A stretch of DNA of 48,371 nt, from positions 1-48,371 of the forward strand of contig CAMYAE010000014.1 in NCBI GenBank assembly GCA_947253655.1, in the 5' to 3' direction. A program made the translations under genes and the position numbers. The notes below the pieces were generated by a model. The model ran no database searches, was not told the origin of the DNA, and saw nothing but the letters and a program-made list of their open reading frames with translations. Below are positions 1-8,787 of the stretch, piece after piece. Source of the DNA: an uncultured Bacteroidales bacterium (GTDB taxonomy: Bacteria > Bacteroidota > Bacteroidia > Bacteroidales > UBA932). Position 1 is the stretch's first letter. Every line of letters starts with the position of its first letter.

Positions 1-258
1 TTCCTGATAATGGGCTTTACGGATGCACGTGGCAGCGAGGCCTACAACGAGGGTCTGTCTGAAAGACGAGCAAGGGCTGTTGTGGACGCTCTTATTGAAA
101 GGGGAGTGCCTTCCAACATGCTCAAATCGTATGGAGTCGGCAAGCGTGCAGCCTATGCTAAGCCGGAAGCGTCCGAAATGGTACGCCGCGGTGATCGAAA
201 GATAATGATTGAATGGATAACAAATATGGACTATTGGGAGTGCCTTCCTTCGAGATAG
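1..258 (+). CDS. OmpA-family C-terminal domain protein (5' truncated by window edge)
   Basis: The frame is open from base 1 and ends with TAG at 256-258, so this is the tail of a gene that starts outside the window. The visible residues show the OmpA/MotB peptidoglycan-binding signature: GFTDARG, then YNEGLSERRARAV and a GVGK segment. In this family the conserved Asp (TD) and Arg (ERRA) bind the diaminopimelate of peptidoglycan. The protein probably anchors the outer membrane to the wall. Whether it has an N-terminal beta-barrel, TPR or lipoprotein part cannot be seen. A terminator-like hairpin follows at 283-317. Confidence 0.85.
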   Translation, partial: FLIMGFTDARGSEAYNEGLSERRARAVVDALIERGVPSNMLKSYGVGKRAAYAKPEASEMVRRGDRKIMIEWITNMDYWECLPSR

Positions 259-282
259 GTTTCCGATGACGTATTAAACCTG

Positions 283-317
283 AAAGGGGTGACCATTATT
301 TTGGCCGCCCCTTTTTT
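283..317 (+). terminator. Rho-independent terminator after the OmpA-family gene
   Basis: AAAGGGG at 283-289 pairs with CCCCTTT at about 308-314, with partial extra pairing inside the loop, followed by a T run. It lies 25 bp after the OmpA-family stop codon. The rest of 259-439 shows no gene. Confidence 0.7.
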
Positions 318-439
318 ATTCTTTTCCGCAAAGCCTTTCCTGCCGCTCTTTCTTTGTTGAAAATCAAAACCGGTTGCACGCAATTCCATGCTACTGCTGC
401 TATTCGTGCAAGTAATAATTGCCAAATGGATTAAGATTA

Positions 440-1981
440 TTATAGCAATGGGGAGAAGAGCCTCATTATCCTTTCAGAGACTTTACGTCCCCAGGAGCGG
501 TGTTTCCAGCTCTCTGCCGTAATTTCCTCGCACATTTCAAGGTCTTTCATGAATATAGCCTTGTTGAGAGCTGCCGTCTCGGTGTCGTAGATGTAGGTAT
601 TGACCTCATAATTGATGTCGAAGCTCCTGAAATCTATGTTTGCAGTGCCGATGCTGCTGATATAATCGTCTGATACAAAGGTTTTTGAATGTATGAACTG
701 CCCTTTTCTAAGGAAAATCCTTACACCGGCGTCGAGACACTCCTGATAATAGGAACTGTTTGCCGGTCCCATAAAGAAATTGTCGGCTTTTTCCGGCACC
801 ATAAGTCTGATATCAACGCCTCTCAGTCCTGCTGATTTAATGGCATTGAGCAGCGGCTCCGGCGGAACGAAATAAGGTGTTTGAAGATAGATATATCTTT
901 TCGCATTGTTGATTACCCATTCGTAACTCATCTGAATCAGCGGCCAGCGGGCATCCGGCTCGTCAGGAAGCACCTGTACCAATTTGCCGTGCAGTGTCGG
1001 CTGTATGCCTTTGAGATCGACTTCCATAACATCTGGCAGTGCGGATCTGTTTTTCGGTGCCAGGATTTCTGCCGGCTCTATGGCTATATTTTTCTCGTGC
1101 GGTCCAATCGCATCTACCATAGGGAAATATTCCAAAAGAGGCCTGTCAGGTGTGCCGCCAGAGGTTATCCAGGCGTCCATAAAGACAAACTGCAGGCTTG
1201 CTACAGCCGGACCCTCAAGTCTCAGATGAGTGTCTCTCCAGATTTTGAAATAATTATCGTTTATATTCATGCCCCCGGTGTAGCCGATCTTCCCGTCGAT
1301 TATGACTATCTTTCTGTGGTCCCGATAGTTTAGCGTGGTAATCAGGTTAAGAGGGTGGGAGCGGGGGTTAGTGAATGCAAGCACTTCCACCCCGGCTTTC
1401 TTCATATTGGTATAATATCTCGAAATTATCGGTAGGTTGGCTATGTTTTCATAGATAAATCTAACTTTCACTCCCTCCGTTGCCTTTTTCATCAAAAGGT
1501 TTTTGATAGTTTTGCTTGTTGAGTCATTCCCAAAGTGAAAATACTCCAGGTGGATGTATTCTTTTGCCTCTTCGAGGTCTTGCATCAGGAGTTCGAACTT
1601 TCTCTTCCCGTTGGTAATGATTTCAAAAGAATTGCCTTCGGAGACTGTAGGATAGGCATAGATGCCTAACAGCCTTGCGAGGGGGCGGAACTCTTCCTTG
1701 ACTTTTGGCTCGACATCATGCCCCATAAGAAGCCTGTTCAGCTTTTCATTGGTGCCGGCACTGAAAGCGTCTATCGACAATTGGTGTCTTCTGTTGAAAT
1801 ACCAATGAGTCCTATAGTTTATGCCGAAAGCCAAATATAGCAACAGTCCCACAACAGGCAACAGTGCTATGACAAGAAGCCATGCCATTTTTCGTCCGGA
1901 GTCTCCGTCATCGAACATTATTACAATGACAACTCCAATTATCAGGACTGCTAAAACTATCGATATTATAGTCCCGAACAT
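440..1981 (-). CDS. cls: Cardiolipin synthase (phospholipase D family)
   Basis: A 513-residue membrane phospholipase D-family enzyme that condenses two phosphatidylglycerol molecules to cardiolipin and glycerol. Two N-terminal membrane segments (about residues 3-22 and 33-53) precede two catalytic HKD motifs: H222-K224-D229 (DHRKIVIIDG) and H431-K433-D438 (HSKTFVSDD). Length and layout match bacterial ClsA-type enzymes. The start lies 4 bp after the stop of the glycerol facilitator gene, so it is probably co-transcribed with glpK and glpF. Its reaction releases glycerol, which the neighbouring kinase could recycle; that link is inference. A phosphatidylserine synthase-like PLD enzyme is the alternative, but the two membrane segments and length favour Cls. 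Confidence 0.93.
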   Translation of the reverse strand: MFGTIISIVLAVLIIGVVIVIMFDDGDSGRKMAWLLVIALLPVVGLLLYLAFGINYRTHWYFNRRHQLSIDAFSAGTNEKLNRLLMGHDVEPKVKEEFRPLARLLGIYAYPTVSEGNSFEIITNGKRKFELLMQDLEEAKEYIHLEYFHFGNDSTSKTIKNLLMKKATEGVKVRFIYENIANLPIISRYYTNMKKAGVEVLAFTNPRSHPLNLITTLNYRDHRKIVIIDGKIGYTGGMNINDNYFKIWRDTHLRLEGPAVASLQFVFMDAWITSGGTPDRPLLEYFPMVDAIGPHEKNIAIEPAEILAPKNRSALPDVMEVDLKGIQPTLHGKLVQVLPDEPDARWPLIQMSYEWVINNAKRYIYLQTPYFVPPEPLLNAIKSAGLRGVDIRLMVPEKADNFFMGPANSSYYQECLDAGVRIFLRKGQFIHSKTFVSDDYISSIGTANIDFRSFDINYEVNTYIYDTETAALNKAIFMKDLEMCEEITAESWKHRSWGRKVSERIMRLFSPLL

Positions 1982-1985
1982 ATTG

Positions 1986-2723
1986 TCAGTAAATTATAAG
2001 GAATATGATTGCGGCGAGCGTGCATCCTGTCATCGGACCGAGCACAGGCACCCAACTGTAGCCCCAATCGCTGTCTCTCTTGCCCTTTATTGGCAGAATG
2101 GCGTGGGCAATCCGCGGCGGAAGGTCTCTTGCCGGATTCATGGCGTAGCCTGTGGTGGCCCCTAAAGACATTCCTATAGACATTATCACCATAGTGACAG
2201 GGAAGGCTCCAATGCTGCCAAGCCCGACCTCCGGCGTGTTGCCGTAAGTGCCGAGAGCCAGAATCAGGAATATGAGGACGAATGTCGCAACTATCTCCGA
2301 AAAAATGTTCACGCTTTTATGGGCTATTGCCGGCATTGTGCAGAAGCAGCCCAGCATACCGTCAGGGTTGTCGGAGGTGGCTGCGAAATGGTCTGTATAT
2401 ACCGCATACATCAAGACGGCTCCAACAAATCCTCCGAGCATCTGTGCTGCGATGTATGGCAGGACGGCATACCATGAAAACCTGCCGGCCAAGGCCAGAC
2501 CGACCGTGACGGCCGGATTGAGGTGGGCTCCCGAATACGGGCCGGCAATGAAGACACCGGCCATTACGGCAAATCCCCAACCTAAGGTTATTACAATCCA
2601 GCCTGCCCCTTGAGCCTTTGTCTTGTTCAGGGTGCATGCGGAGCAGACTCCGTCGCCAAGCAGAATCATTACCATTGTGCCTACAAACTCAAAGAGGCAT
2701 TTGGTGAACAGACTTGTTTCCAT
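1986..2723 (-). CDS. glpF: Glycerol uptake facilitator (aquaglyceroporin)
   Basis: A 245-residue major intrinsic protein that lets glycerol diffuse across the inner membrane. The two half-helix signatures are present: NPA at residues 69-71 (SGAHLNPAVTVG) and NPA at 196-198 followed by R199-D200. Asp after NPAR is typical of glycerol-conducting rather than water-selective channels. About six hydrophobic membrane segments can be seen. The start lies 4 bp after the glpK stop and the stop lies 4 bp before the cls start, so the three genes form a tight unit. The phosphorylating partner is the adjacent GlpK, which traps glycerol as glycerol-3-phosphate. Confidence 0.93.
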   Translation of the reverse strand: METSLFTKCLFEFVGTMVMILLGDGVCSACTLNKTKAQGAGWIVITLGWGFAVMAGVFIAGPYSGAHLNPAVTVGLALAGRFSWYAVLPYIAAQMLGGFVGAVLMYAVYTDHFAATSDNPDGMLGCFCTMPAIAHKSVNIFSEIVATFVLIFLILALGTYGNTPEVGLGSIGAFPVTMVIMSIGMSLGATTGYAMNPARDLPPRIAHAILPIKGKRDSDWGYSWVPVLGPMTGCTLAAIIFLIIY

Positions 2724-2727
2724 ATAA

Positions 2728-4230
2728 TTAAAATTTTTCTTCTTGATTTGAGAGTGTGCGTCTTACAGCGTCTTCCCAGCCTTGTTTCAGTTTAAGGATC
2801 CTCCCCGGTGTGGCTGACGGCTCGAAGAGCCTTTCCGCCTGCCATTGGTGTTTTATTTGATCAATCCCTTCCCAGAAGCCTACTGCCAGCCCTGCCAAGT
2901 AGCAGGCTCCCAAGGCTGTCGTCTCTGTTATCTTCGGACGTATAACCTTGGTGCCCAATATATTTGCCTGAAATTGCATCATAAGGTTGTTTCGTGAGGC
3001 CCCTCCGTCTACTTTCAGTTCGGCAAGCCTTATCCCGGAGTCTTTCTCCATGGCTTTTACAATATCCATTGTCTGGAAAGCTATGCCCTCCAATGCAGCT
3101 CTCGCTATATGCGCCGCCGTTGTGCCCCTTGTTATGCCGTAGATGCTGCCTTTGGCGTACTGGTCCCAATAAGGAGCACCCAGGCCTGTAAGAGCAGGCA
3201 CAAAATACACACCTCCGTTGTCGGTTACGGACATTGCAAGGGCTTCCACTTCGGCAGAGGAGTGGATTACCCCCAAGCCGTCCCTTAGCCATTGTACTAC
3301 TGAGCCTCCTACGAATATGCTGCCCTCAAGTGCATAATTCACGGTTTCACCTATTTTCCATGCTATTGTCGTCAACAGATTGTTTTTTGACACTATCGGC
3401 TTTTCTCCTGTGTTCATAAGGAGGAAGCAACCGGTGCCGTAAGTGTTTTTGACAGAGCCGGGCGTGGTGCACATCTGGCCGAAAAGCGCGGCTTGCTGAT
3501 CGCCTGCAATTCCTGCGATTGGCACCTCATGCGCAAATATCGTAGTCTTTGTGTGGCCGTAGACCTCGCTGGACGAACGGACTTCCGGCATCATGGATTC
3601 GGGTATGCCGAAGAATTCCAACAATTCCTTGTCCCATTTTAGAGTGTTTATATTGAACAGCATGGTACGGGAGGCATTGCTCACATCCGTAACGTGCACC
3701 GAGCCCCGCGTAAGATTCCATATAAGCCAGCTGTCTACTGTCCCGAATCTGAGTTTTCCTGCCTTTGCTTTCTCCTTTGCCCCGGATACGTTTTCCAGTA
3801 TCCAACGTATTTTCGTGGCACTGAAATAGGCATCTACAATCAGTCCTGTCTTTTCCCGGATTTTTTCTATGCGCTCCGCTGTCTTTATCGAATCACAATA
3901 TTCCGATGTCCTGCGGTCCTGCCATACAATGGCGTTATATACCGGCTCTCCCGTTTCGGAATCCCAAACGACTGTGGTTTCCCTCTGGTTGGTTATGCCT
4001 ATTGCGGCTATGTCCAGTCCATTGATACCTATTCCGGTTATAGCCTCTGCAATGACGGCGGCTTCTGAAGACCAGATGTCTTTCGGGTCGTGCTCCACCC
4101 AGCCGGGTTTGGGAAAATGCTGCGGAAACTCTTTTTGCGCCACTGCGCAGGTGTGGCCTCTATGGTCGAAAACAATTGCTCTTGAGGAACTTGTGCCTTG
4201 ATCTAAAGCTAAAATATATTTCTTGTCCAT
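2728..4230 (-). CDS. glpK: Glycerol kinase
   Basis: A 500-residue FGGY-family kinase converting glycerol and ATP to sn-glycerol-3-phosphate in the cytoplasm. The N-terminus has the phosphate-binding loop DQGTSSSRAIVFD. AGIAGDQQAALFGQ and DGGASRNNLMMQFQAN are the family's C-terminal-lobe signatures. Length equals that of the typical enzyme. It is followed within 4 bp by glpF. The gap to the upstream miaB stop is only 36 bp, so it may be read from the miaB promoter or from a weak -7-like box TATATTTA (minus strand, 4253-4260). No glycerol-3-phosphate dehydrogenase lies in the window, so the product may go to phospholipid synthesis as well as catabolism. Confidence 0.96.
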   Translation of the reverse strand: MDKKYILALDQGTSSSRAIVFDHRGHTCAVAQKEFPQHFPKPGWVEHDPKDIWSSEAAVIAEAITGIGINGLDIAAIGITNQRETTVVWDSETGEPVYNAIVWQDRRTSEYCDSIKTAERIEKIREKTGLIVDAYFSATKIRWILENVSGAKEKAKAGKLRFGTVDSWLIWNLTRGSVHVTDVSNASRTMLFNINTLKWDKELLEFFGIPESMMPEVRSSSEVYGHTKTTIFAHEVPIAGIAGDQQAALFGQMCTTPGSVKNTYGTGCFLLMNTGEKPIVSKNNLLTTIAWKIGETVNYALEGSIFVGGSVVQWLRDGLGVIHSSAEVEALAMSVTDNGGVYFVPALTGLGAPYWDQYAKGSIYGITRGTTAAHIARAALEGIAFQTMDIVKAMEKDSGIRLAELKVDGGASRNNLMMQFQANILGTKVIRPKITETTALGACYLAGLAVGFWEGIDQIKHQWQAERLFEPSATPGRILKLKQGWEDAVRRTLSNQEEKF

Positions 4231-4266
4231 AACCGGAAATTATTAGTTATGGTAAATATATGAATT

Positions 4267-5589
4267 TTATACCAATTCGCACAACAAGGTGGCGGAAGTG
4301 CAGTCCGTTACTCGCACATCTGCATAATCTCCTTTTTTATGGATTTTATCGGGAAAGACGCACATTTTGTTGTTGGAGGCTCGTCCGCACAATTCGTTTT
4401 CATTTTTCTTTGACGGCCCTTCAATCAGCACCCTGAATATTTTGCCGACGTCGTTCCGGTTGCTTTTCAGCGAACATTCGCTTTGCAAGGCGATAATTTC
4501 ATTAAGGCGTCTTGTCTTTATGTCAAGAGGGACATCGTCCTTGTATTTTTTTGCGGCAAGAGTGCCAGGCCTTTCGGAATAATAGAACATGAAAGCATAG
4601 TCGAAGCATACGGCTTCAAACAGGCTCAATGTTGACTTGTGGTCTTCTTCGGTCTCTCCGCAGAAGCCTGCTATTACATCGGTTGTAAGTCCGCATCCGG
4701 GGATTGTCTCCCGGATTTTTGCAACTCTTTCCATATAGCTCTCGCGGGTGTAGCGTCTGCGCATTTTTTCCAGCACGGCATTGCTTCCGGACTGGACCGG
4801 CAGATGTATGTGTTTACATATATTCTCGTGTTTTGCAATTGTATAGATGACTTTGTCGCTTATATCCTGAGGGTTGGATGTCGAAAATCTTACCCTGAGT
4901 TCCGGGCTGACCCCTGCCACCATTTCCAGCAGGTCTGCAAAATCCACGTTGCCGGCCTCGTCTTTCCACAGATACGAATCCACGTTCTGTCCTAAAAGTG
5001 TCACTTCCCTGTAACCCTTATGGAACACCTCGCAGGCTTCCCGTACAATAGTCCCCGGCTCGCGGCTTCTCTCCGTCCCTCTTGTGTACGGCACGACACA
5101 AAATGAGCAGACATTGTTGCAGCCTCTCATTATGGATATGAATGCAGTCACACCGTTCTTGTCAATCCTGACCGGAGATATATCGCTGTAGGTCTCTTCC
5201 TTAGACAGCATGACGTCAATCTGGGGATGTCCGGGAGCGGCGGCTTCAAGCATGGCAGGAAGTGATCTGTAGGTGTCCGGACCTGCCACTAGGTCCACCT
5301 TATGGCTGTCTAAAAGACTGTCTTTCAGCCTCTCGGCCATACAGCCCAAAATGCCTATTATTACGTCCCTGTTCTTCCTCTGTGCCTGGAACTGCTCTAT
5401 TCTGCCCCAAATTCTCTGCTCGGCGTTATCCCTTACCGAACAGGTATTTGCCATTATCACGTCGGCTTCGTCTATGTTCTCTGTCCTTACGTAACCGTGT
5501 CGGGCGAGTATTGAGAATATTACCTCGGTGTCATTGATATTCATCTGACATCCGTAGGTCTCGATGTAAAGTTTATTATCGTTCTTCAT
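4267..5589 (-). CDS. miaB: tRNA-2-methylthio-N6-dimethylallyladenosine synthase
   Basis: A 440-residue radical-SAM methylthiotransferase that adds the 2-methylthio group to i6A37 of tRNAs reading UNN codons. The N-terminal UPF0004 domain supplies cysteines C14, C50 and C83 for the auxiliary 4Fe-4S cluster. The radical-SAM triad is C157, C161 and C164 (MRGCNNVCSFCVVPYTRG). A C-terminal TRAM-like domain follows. The start matches the family start (DNKLYIETYGCQMN), which separates it from RimO and MtaB. It is transcribed divergently from the lipoprotein gene at 5641, with back-to-back -7 boxes in the short spacer. Confidence 0.95.
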   Translation of the reverse strand: MKNDNKLYIETYGCQMNINDTEVIFSILARHGYVRTENIDEADVIMANTCSVRDNAEQRIWGRIEQFQAQRKNRDVIIGILGCMAERLKDSLLDSHKVDLVAGPDTYRSLPAMLEAAAPGHPQIDVMLSKEETYSDISPVRIDKNGVTAFISIMRGCNNVCSFCVVPYTRGTERSREPGTIVREACEVFHKGYREVTLLGQNVDSYLWKDEAGNVDFADLLEMVAGVSPELRVRFSTSNPQDISDKVIYTIAKHENICKHIHLPVQSGSNAVLEKMRRRYTRESYMERVAKIRETIPGCGLTTDVIAGFCGETEEDHKSTLSLFEAVCFDYAFMFYYSERPGTLAAKKYKDDVPLDIKTRRLNEIIALQSECSLKSNRNDVGKIFRVLIEGPSKKNENELCGRASNNKMCVFPDKIHKKGDYADVRVTDCTSATLLCELV

Positions 5590-5597
5590 AATTGCTA

Positions 5598-5605
5598 CAA
5601 AGATA
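5598..5605 (-). promoter_or_regulatory. -7 box of the miaB promoter
   Basis: On the minus strand the sequence reads TATCTTTG, a full match to the Bacteroidota -7 consensus TAnnTTTG, 8 bases upstream of the miaB ATG. No convincing -33 TTTG element is visible at the right distance. Confidence 0.5.
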
Positions 5606-5616
5606 GGATTTTTTCA

Positions 5617-5624
5617 TATCTTTG
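5617..5624 (+). promoter_or_regulatory. -7 box of the lipoprotein / SPOR / rpoN promoter
   Basis: TATCTTTG matches the TAnnTTTG consensus and lies 16 bases upstream of the ATG at 5641. A TTG at 5592-5594 is a possible -33 element, about 22 bases away. Only 11 bases separate it from the opposed miaB box. Confidence 0.5.
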
Positions 5625-5640
5625 CGTAAACAGATAAGGA

Positions 5641-6102
5641 ATGAAATACTTAAAGACAGTCTTTTTATCGTTATTGGTCTTCGCACCTCTCCTGCTGGGC
5701 GGATGCGGGAAAATAGGCGATATCAAGGTCACGTCCTGCGGTATTGAATCCATAACGCCCGTGGGGCTGAGAGGGCTTAAGGCCGAGTTGGCCATAGCTG
5801 TGGACAACCCTGCAATGCAGTTTACCTTGTCTGACATAAAAGGGGTGCTCTATTATAAGGGCGTGGAGTTTGTCAAATATGATGCAGACCCGATTTTGGT
5901 AAGGCGACACACCGCAGCCGTCTATCCCCTTAACGTCTCTGCCTCATTGGCTGATAATGTGAATTTTACTGCTATTCTAAGCCTTGTCGGAGGGTATGAC
6001 ATAAATGATTTCTCTACTGACATCCATGCCAAGGTCAAACTGAAAAGCGGCTTGTCGAAGAAGTTTATTTTTAAGAACATTCCGGTGAAAGACCTTATGT
6101 AG
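5641..6102 (+). CDS. Small LEA-14-like lipoprotein, function unknown
   Basis: A 153-residue protein with a lipoprotein signal: hydrophobic residues 5-19, then LGGC with the lipidated Cys at 22. The mature part (PVGLRGLKAELAIAVDNPA and a later NVSASLADN) resembles the LEA type 2 / water-stress fold, in which a sentence-like run of beta strands carries a conserved VDNP motif. It is likely attached to the inner or outer membrane facing the periplasm. It starts a plus-strand unit with the SPOR-domain gene 5 bp later and then rpoN. The role is unknown and the fold assignment is from pattern only. Confidence 0.7.
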   Translation: MKYLKTVFLSLLVFAPLLLGGCGKIGDIKVTSCGIESITPVGLRGLKAELAIAVDNPAMQFTLSDIKGVLYYKGVEFVKYDADPILVRRHTAAVYPLNVSASLADNVNFTAILSLVGGYDINDFSTDIHAKVKLKSGLSKKFIFKNIPVKDLM

Positions 6103-6107
6103 TTTTT

Positions 6108-6668
6108 ATGAAGAGGGTTATATTTTTTATTATTATATTTTTGTCGCCGGCAATATATGTCGCGGCGCAGAACGACAAAGGCAATTATGTCGTTAAAGAT
6201 TCCATTGTCTACAGAAAGGCGGCAGACATGGATTCTTCGTTGACGGGGAAGTCGGTGTTCAACCTTCTATCCTCCGGAGGGTCGGCACAGGTCAAGATAC
6301 ACCAATCTCAGGCTATTCTGGACGCTGTTAAAAGACAGATTCTCAATAATTCAGACAGAAATATCCAAGGCTATCGCGTCAGGATTTTCTTTGACAACCG
6401 GCAGGATTCGAGACAGGCATCCGAAGCGGCTATGGAGAGGTTTAATGCGGAACACCACGGCATAGCCGCTTACAGAAGTTTTCGGAGCCCTTTCTTTAAG
6501 GTGACTGTCGGGGATTTCAGGACCCGCTCTGAGGCGGTGGAGCTTTTGGAAAAAATAATTTCCGATTTTCCTTCCGCATTTGTCGTCAGGGAGAAGATAA
6601 ATTATCCGGTTGTGGATATAAATGAATCATATACGGTTGATACCGTCAAAGTCGTTAAAAGATTATAA
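6108..6668 (+). CDS. Secreted SPOR-domain protein
   Basis: A 186-residue protein with an N-terminal signal peptide (about residues 3-20, ending VAAQ). The C-terminal half, about residues 90-165, resembles a SPOR domain: QGYRVRIFFDN, then a helix, YRSFRSPFFKVTVGDF and a second helix starting RTRSEAVELL. SPOR domains bind denuded peptidoglycan at division sites, so a cell-wall role is plausible. It lies 5 bp after the LEA-like lipoprotein gene and 3 bp before rpoN. Similar short SPOR proteins are common in Bacteroidales. Confidence 0.75.
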   Translation: MKRVIFFIIIFLSPAIYVAAQNDKGNYVVKDSIVYRKAADMDSSLTGKSVFNLLSSGGSAQVKIHQSQAILDAVKRQILNNSDRNIQGYRVRIFFDNRQDSRQASEAAMERFNAEHHGIAAYRSFRSPFFKVTVGDFRTRSEAVELLEKIISDFPSAFVVREKINYPVVDINESYTVDTVKVVKRL

Positions 6669-6671
6669 GGG

Positions 6672-8084
6672 ATGTTGAAACAGGAATTAGCGCTCAGGCA
6701 GCAACAGAAGCTCTCCCCTTTGCAGATACAGACTATCAAGCTTATAGAACTTCCGGTCCAGGAGCTTGAGCAGCGTATCCGTAAAGAGCTTGAGGAAAAT
6801 CCTGTTCTTGACGACTCTTTCAACGACAAGTCCGAGGAACCCGATGAGGCTCCTAAGGAGGTTTCATTGTCGGATATCAATGAGGATGAGCAGATTCCGT
6901 CATACAGGCTTCATGTCAATAATTACGGAAAAGACGAACGGCCCCAATACAATACTTTCTCCGTAAAGCAGAGTTTTACCCAAAGTCTTATGGAGCAATT
7001 GGGTTTTCGCAGTCTGCCGGAGCACAAGAGGCTTGTGGCGGCTTTTATCATCGGCAGTCTCGATGATGACGGCTATCTTCGCAGGGGTATTGAAAGTATT
7101 GTAGATGATATGGCTTTCCGTGCCAATATCGAGACTACCGAGGAGGAAGTCGAGGAAATGCTAAAGGTGATACAGGGGTTTGACCCTCCGGGTGTCGGTG
7201 CCAGAGACTTGCAGGAGTGCCTGCTGATCCAGCTCAGGGGCCTGAAGCCCAATGATGATGTGAAAAACGCCTATGAGATAGTTTCAAAGTATTTCCACGA
7301 CTTTTCCAATAAGCATTTCCATAAAATAATGTCCAAGATGAATCTTTCCGAGGCTGAGCTTAAGTCGGCAATGGGGAAGATTCTGAAATTGAATCCATCT
7401 CCCGGAGGCCAGGTGGACGATTCGTATAACGACCAGGCCCAGCAGATTATTCCTGACTTTATTCTGAGGCTGTCCGACGGAGAACTGGTACTTACTATGC
7501 CGAGATTTTCCGTGCCGGAGATAAGGGTTAACAAGAAATATGCAAATATTCTTCTGGATGCAGCAACTTCCTCCGAAAGGCAGAAAAAGGATGCGGCGAC
7601 TTTCGTCAAGCAGAAGCTGGATTCGGCCAAGTGGTTTGTCGAGGCATTGAAGCAAAGGCACAACACGCTACAAAGCACCATGCAGGCCATAGTGGATTAT
7701 CAGCACGATTATTTTATGGACGGTGATGAGTCAAATCTCCGGCCAATGGTCTTGAAAGATATTGCCGAGATAACAGGCTTTGACATTTCCACCATATCGA
7801 GGGTCGTAAACAGCAAATATATAGAAACGCATTTCGGGATATTCCCTCTGAAATACTTTTTCTCGGAGGGTCTTGAAAATCAGGACGGGGAAGAGGTGTC
7901 CACACGGGAACTTAAAAAAGTCCTTCAGGAGTGTGTGGATGGCGAAAACAAACGCAAGCCTTACACCGACGACCAGCTTGTAGCCGAGATGAACAAGTGC
8001 GGCTACAAGGTCGCACGTCGCACAATAGCTAAATATCGAGACCAACTTGGTATTCCAAAAGCCCGTCTCAGAAAAGAACTTTGA
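6672..8084 (+). CDS. rpoN: RNA polymerase sigma-54 factor
   Basis: A 470-residue sigma-54. Region I is the Gln/Leu-rich N-terminus (residues 1-45, with LRQQQKLSPLQIQTIKLIEL). An acidic region II follows, then the core-binding region and a helix-turn-helix region. The RpoN box ARRTIAKYR is at residues 448-456 near the C-terminus. It recognises -24/-12 promoters and needs AAA+ enhancer-binding activators, none of which is encoded in this window. The ATG is 3 bp after the SPOR gene stop, so it is probably the last gene of that transcript. It meets upp tail to tail with a 20 bp gap. Confidence 0.95.
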   Translation: MLKQELALRQQQKLSPLQIQTIKLIELPVQELEQRIRKELEENPVLDDSFNDKSEEPDEAPKEVSLSDINEDEQIPSYRLHVNNYGKDERPQYNTFSVKQSFTQSLMEQLGFRSLPEHKRLVAAFIIGSLDDDGYLRRGIESIVDDMAFRANIETTEEEVEEMLKVIQGFDPPGVGARDLQECLLIQLRGLKPNDDVKNAYEIVSKYFHDFSNKHFHKIMSKMNLSEAELKSAMGKILKLNPSPGGQVDDSYNDQAQQIIPDFILRLSDGELVLTMPRFSVPEIRVNKKYANILLDAATSSERQKKDAATFVKQKLDSAKWFVEALKQRHNTLQSTMQAIVDYQHDYFMDGDESNLRPMVLKDIAEITGFDISTISRVVNSKYIETHFGIFPLKYFFSEGLENQDGEEVSTRELKKVLQECVDGENKRKPYTDDQLVAEMNKCGYKVARRTIAKYRDQLGIPKARLRKEL

Positions 8085-8104
8085 TTTCTTCGGGATTCTC
8101 CGAA

Positions 8105-8758
8105 TTACAGTTTTTGTCCGAATGCCAGATCCCCGGCATCTCCGAGCCCCGGCACTATGTATGAGTGGCTTGTCAGTTCCTCATCAAGCGCGGCAGTCCA
8201 TAGCGTAAGCTTGTCCGTAATAAGGTGTTTCTGGAGATATTCGACTGCAAATATGCTTGCGATAGGGCATACGAGGTGGGTGTGCGCCGGCATGCCGTCT
8301 TCGCATAACTTGTTGTAGGTTACTTCAATGGAAGCGCCTGTTGCCAGCATTGTGTCCGCAAGTATCAGCACCTTGCCTCCGATTGGGGGCATTGTCGCAT
8401 ATTCGACGTTGATATGAAAATCATCACCCTTGTCATACTTCCTGTATGCGGCTATAAATGCGTTTTCCGCATCGTCGAAATAGTCGAGAATTCCTTGGTG
8501 AAGCGGCAATCCTGCCCTTAGAATGGTTGCCACTACAACAGAGCTGTCCGATGTGGGAACCTTTGCCGTTCCTAAAGGAGTGAGGACGTCTTTGGTAGAA
8601 TAATCAAGTGTTTTACTGAGTTCATAAGCGAAGATGTTGCCTACCCTTCTCAGATTGGTGCGAAAGCGCATTCTGTCTTTCTGAATGTCCTTGTCGCGCA
8701 TTTGGGCGATGAAGTGGTTGAGCACTGAATTTGTCTCACCGAGGTTTATGACTTTCAT
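8105..8758 (-). CDS. upp: Uracil phosphoribosyltransferase
   Basis: A 217-residue salvage enzyme making UMP from uracil and PRPP. The PRPP-binding loop is ILADTMLATGASI, a close variant of the family's LVDPMLATG motif, and the C-terminal uracil-binding part has VPGLGDAGDLAFG. Length is normal. A TAnnTTTG -7 box stands at 8788-8795, and a perfect 7 bp inverted repeat lies between that box and the start codon. PRPP synthase (prs) is encoded 10 kb away in the same window but on a separate transcript. Confidence 0.93.
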   Translation of the reverse strand: MKVINLGETNSVLNHFIAQMRDKDIQKDRMRFRTNLRRVGNIFAYELSKTLDYSTKDVLTPLGTAKVPTSDSSVVVATILRAGLPLHQGILDYFDDAENAFIAAYRKYDKGDDFHINVEYATMPPIGGKVLILADTMLATGASIEVTYNKLCEDGMPAHTHLVCPIASIFAVEYLQKHLITDKLTLWTAALDEELTSHSYIVPGLGDAGDLAFGQKL

Positions 8759-8761
8759 TTG

Positions 8762-8785
8762 TTTCGGAGTAATTTAGTTCCGAAA
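8762..8785 (-). promoter_or_regulatory. Inverted repeat in the upp leader
   Basis: TTTCGGA (8762-8768) and TCCGAAA (8779-8785) are perfect inverted repeats separated by 10 bases. They end 3 bases before the upp start codon and begin just after the -7 box. They could form a leader hairpin over the start region or be an operator site. Which of these applies cannot be told from sequence. Confidence 0.4.
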
Positions 8786-8787
8786 AA

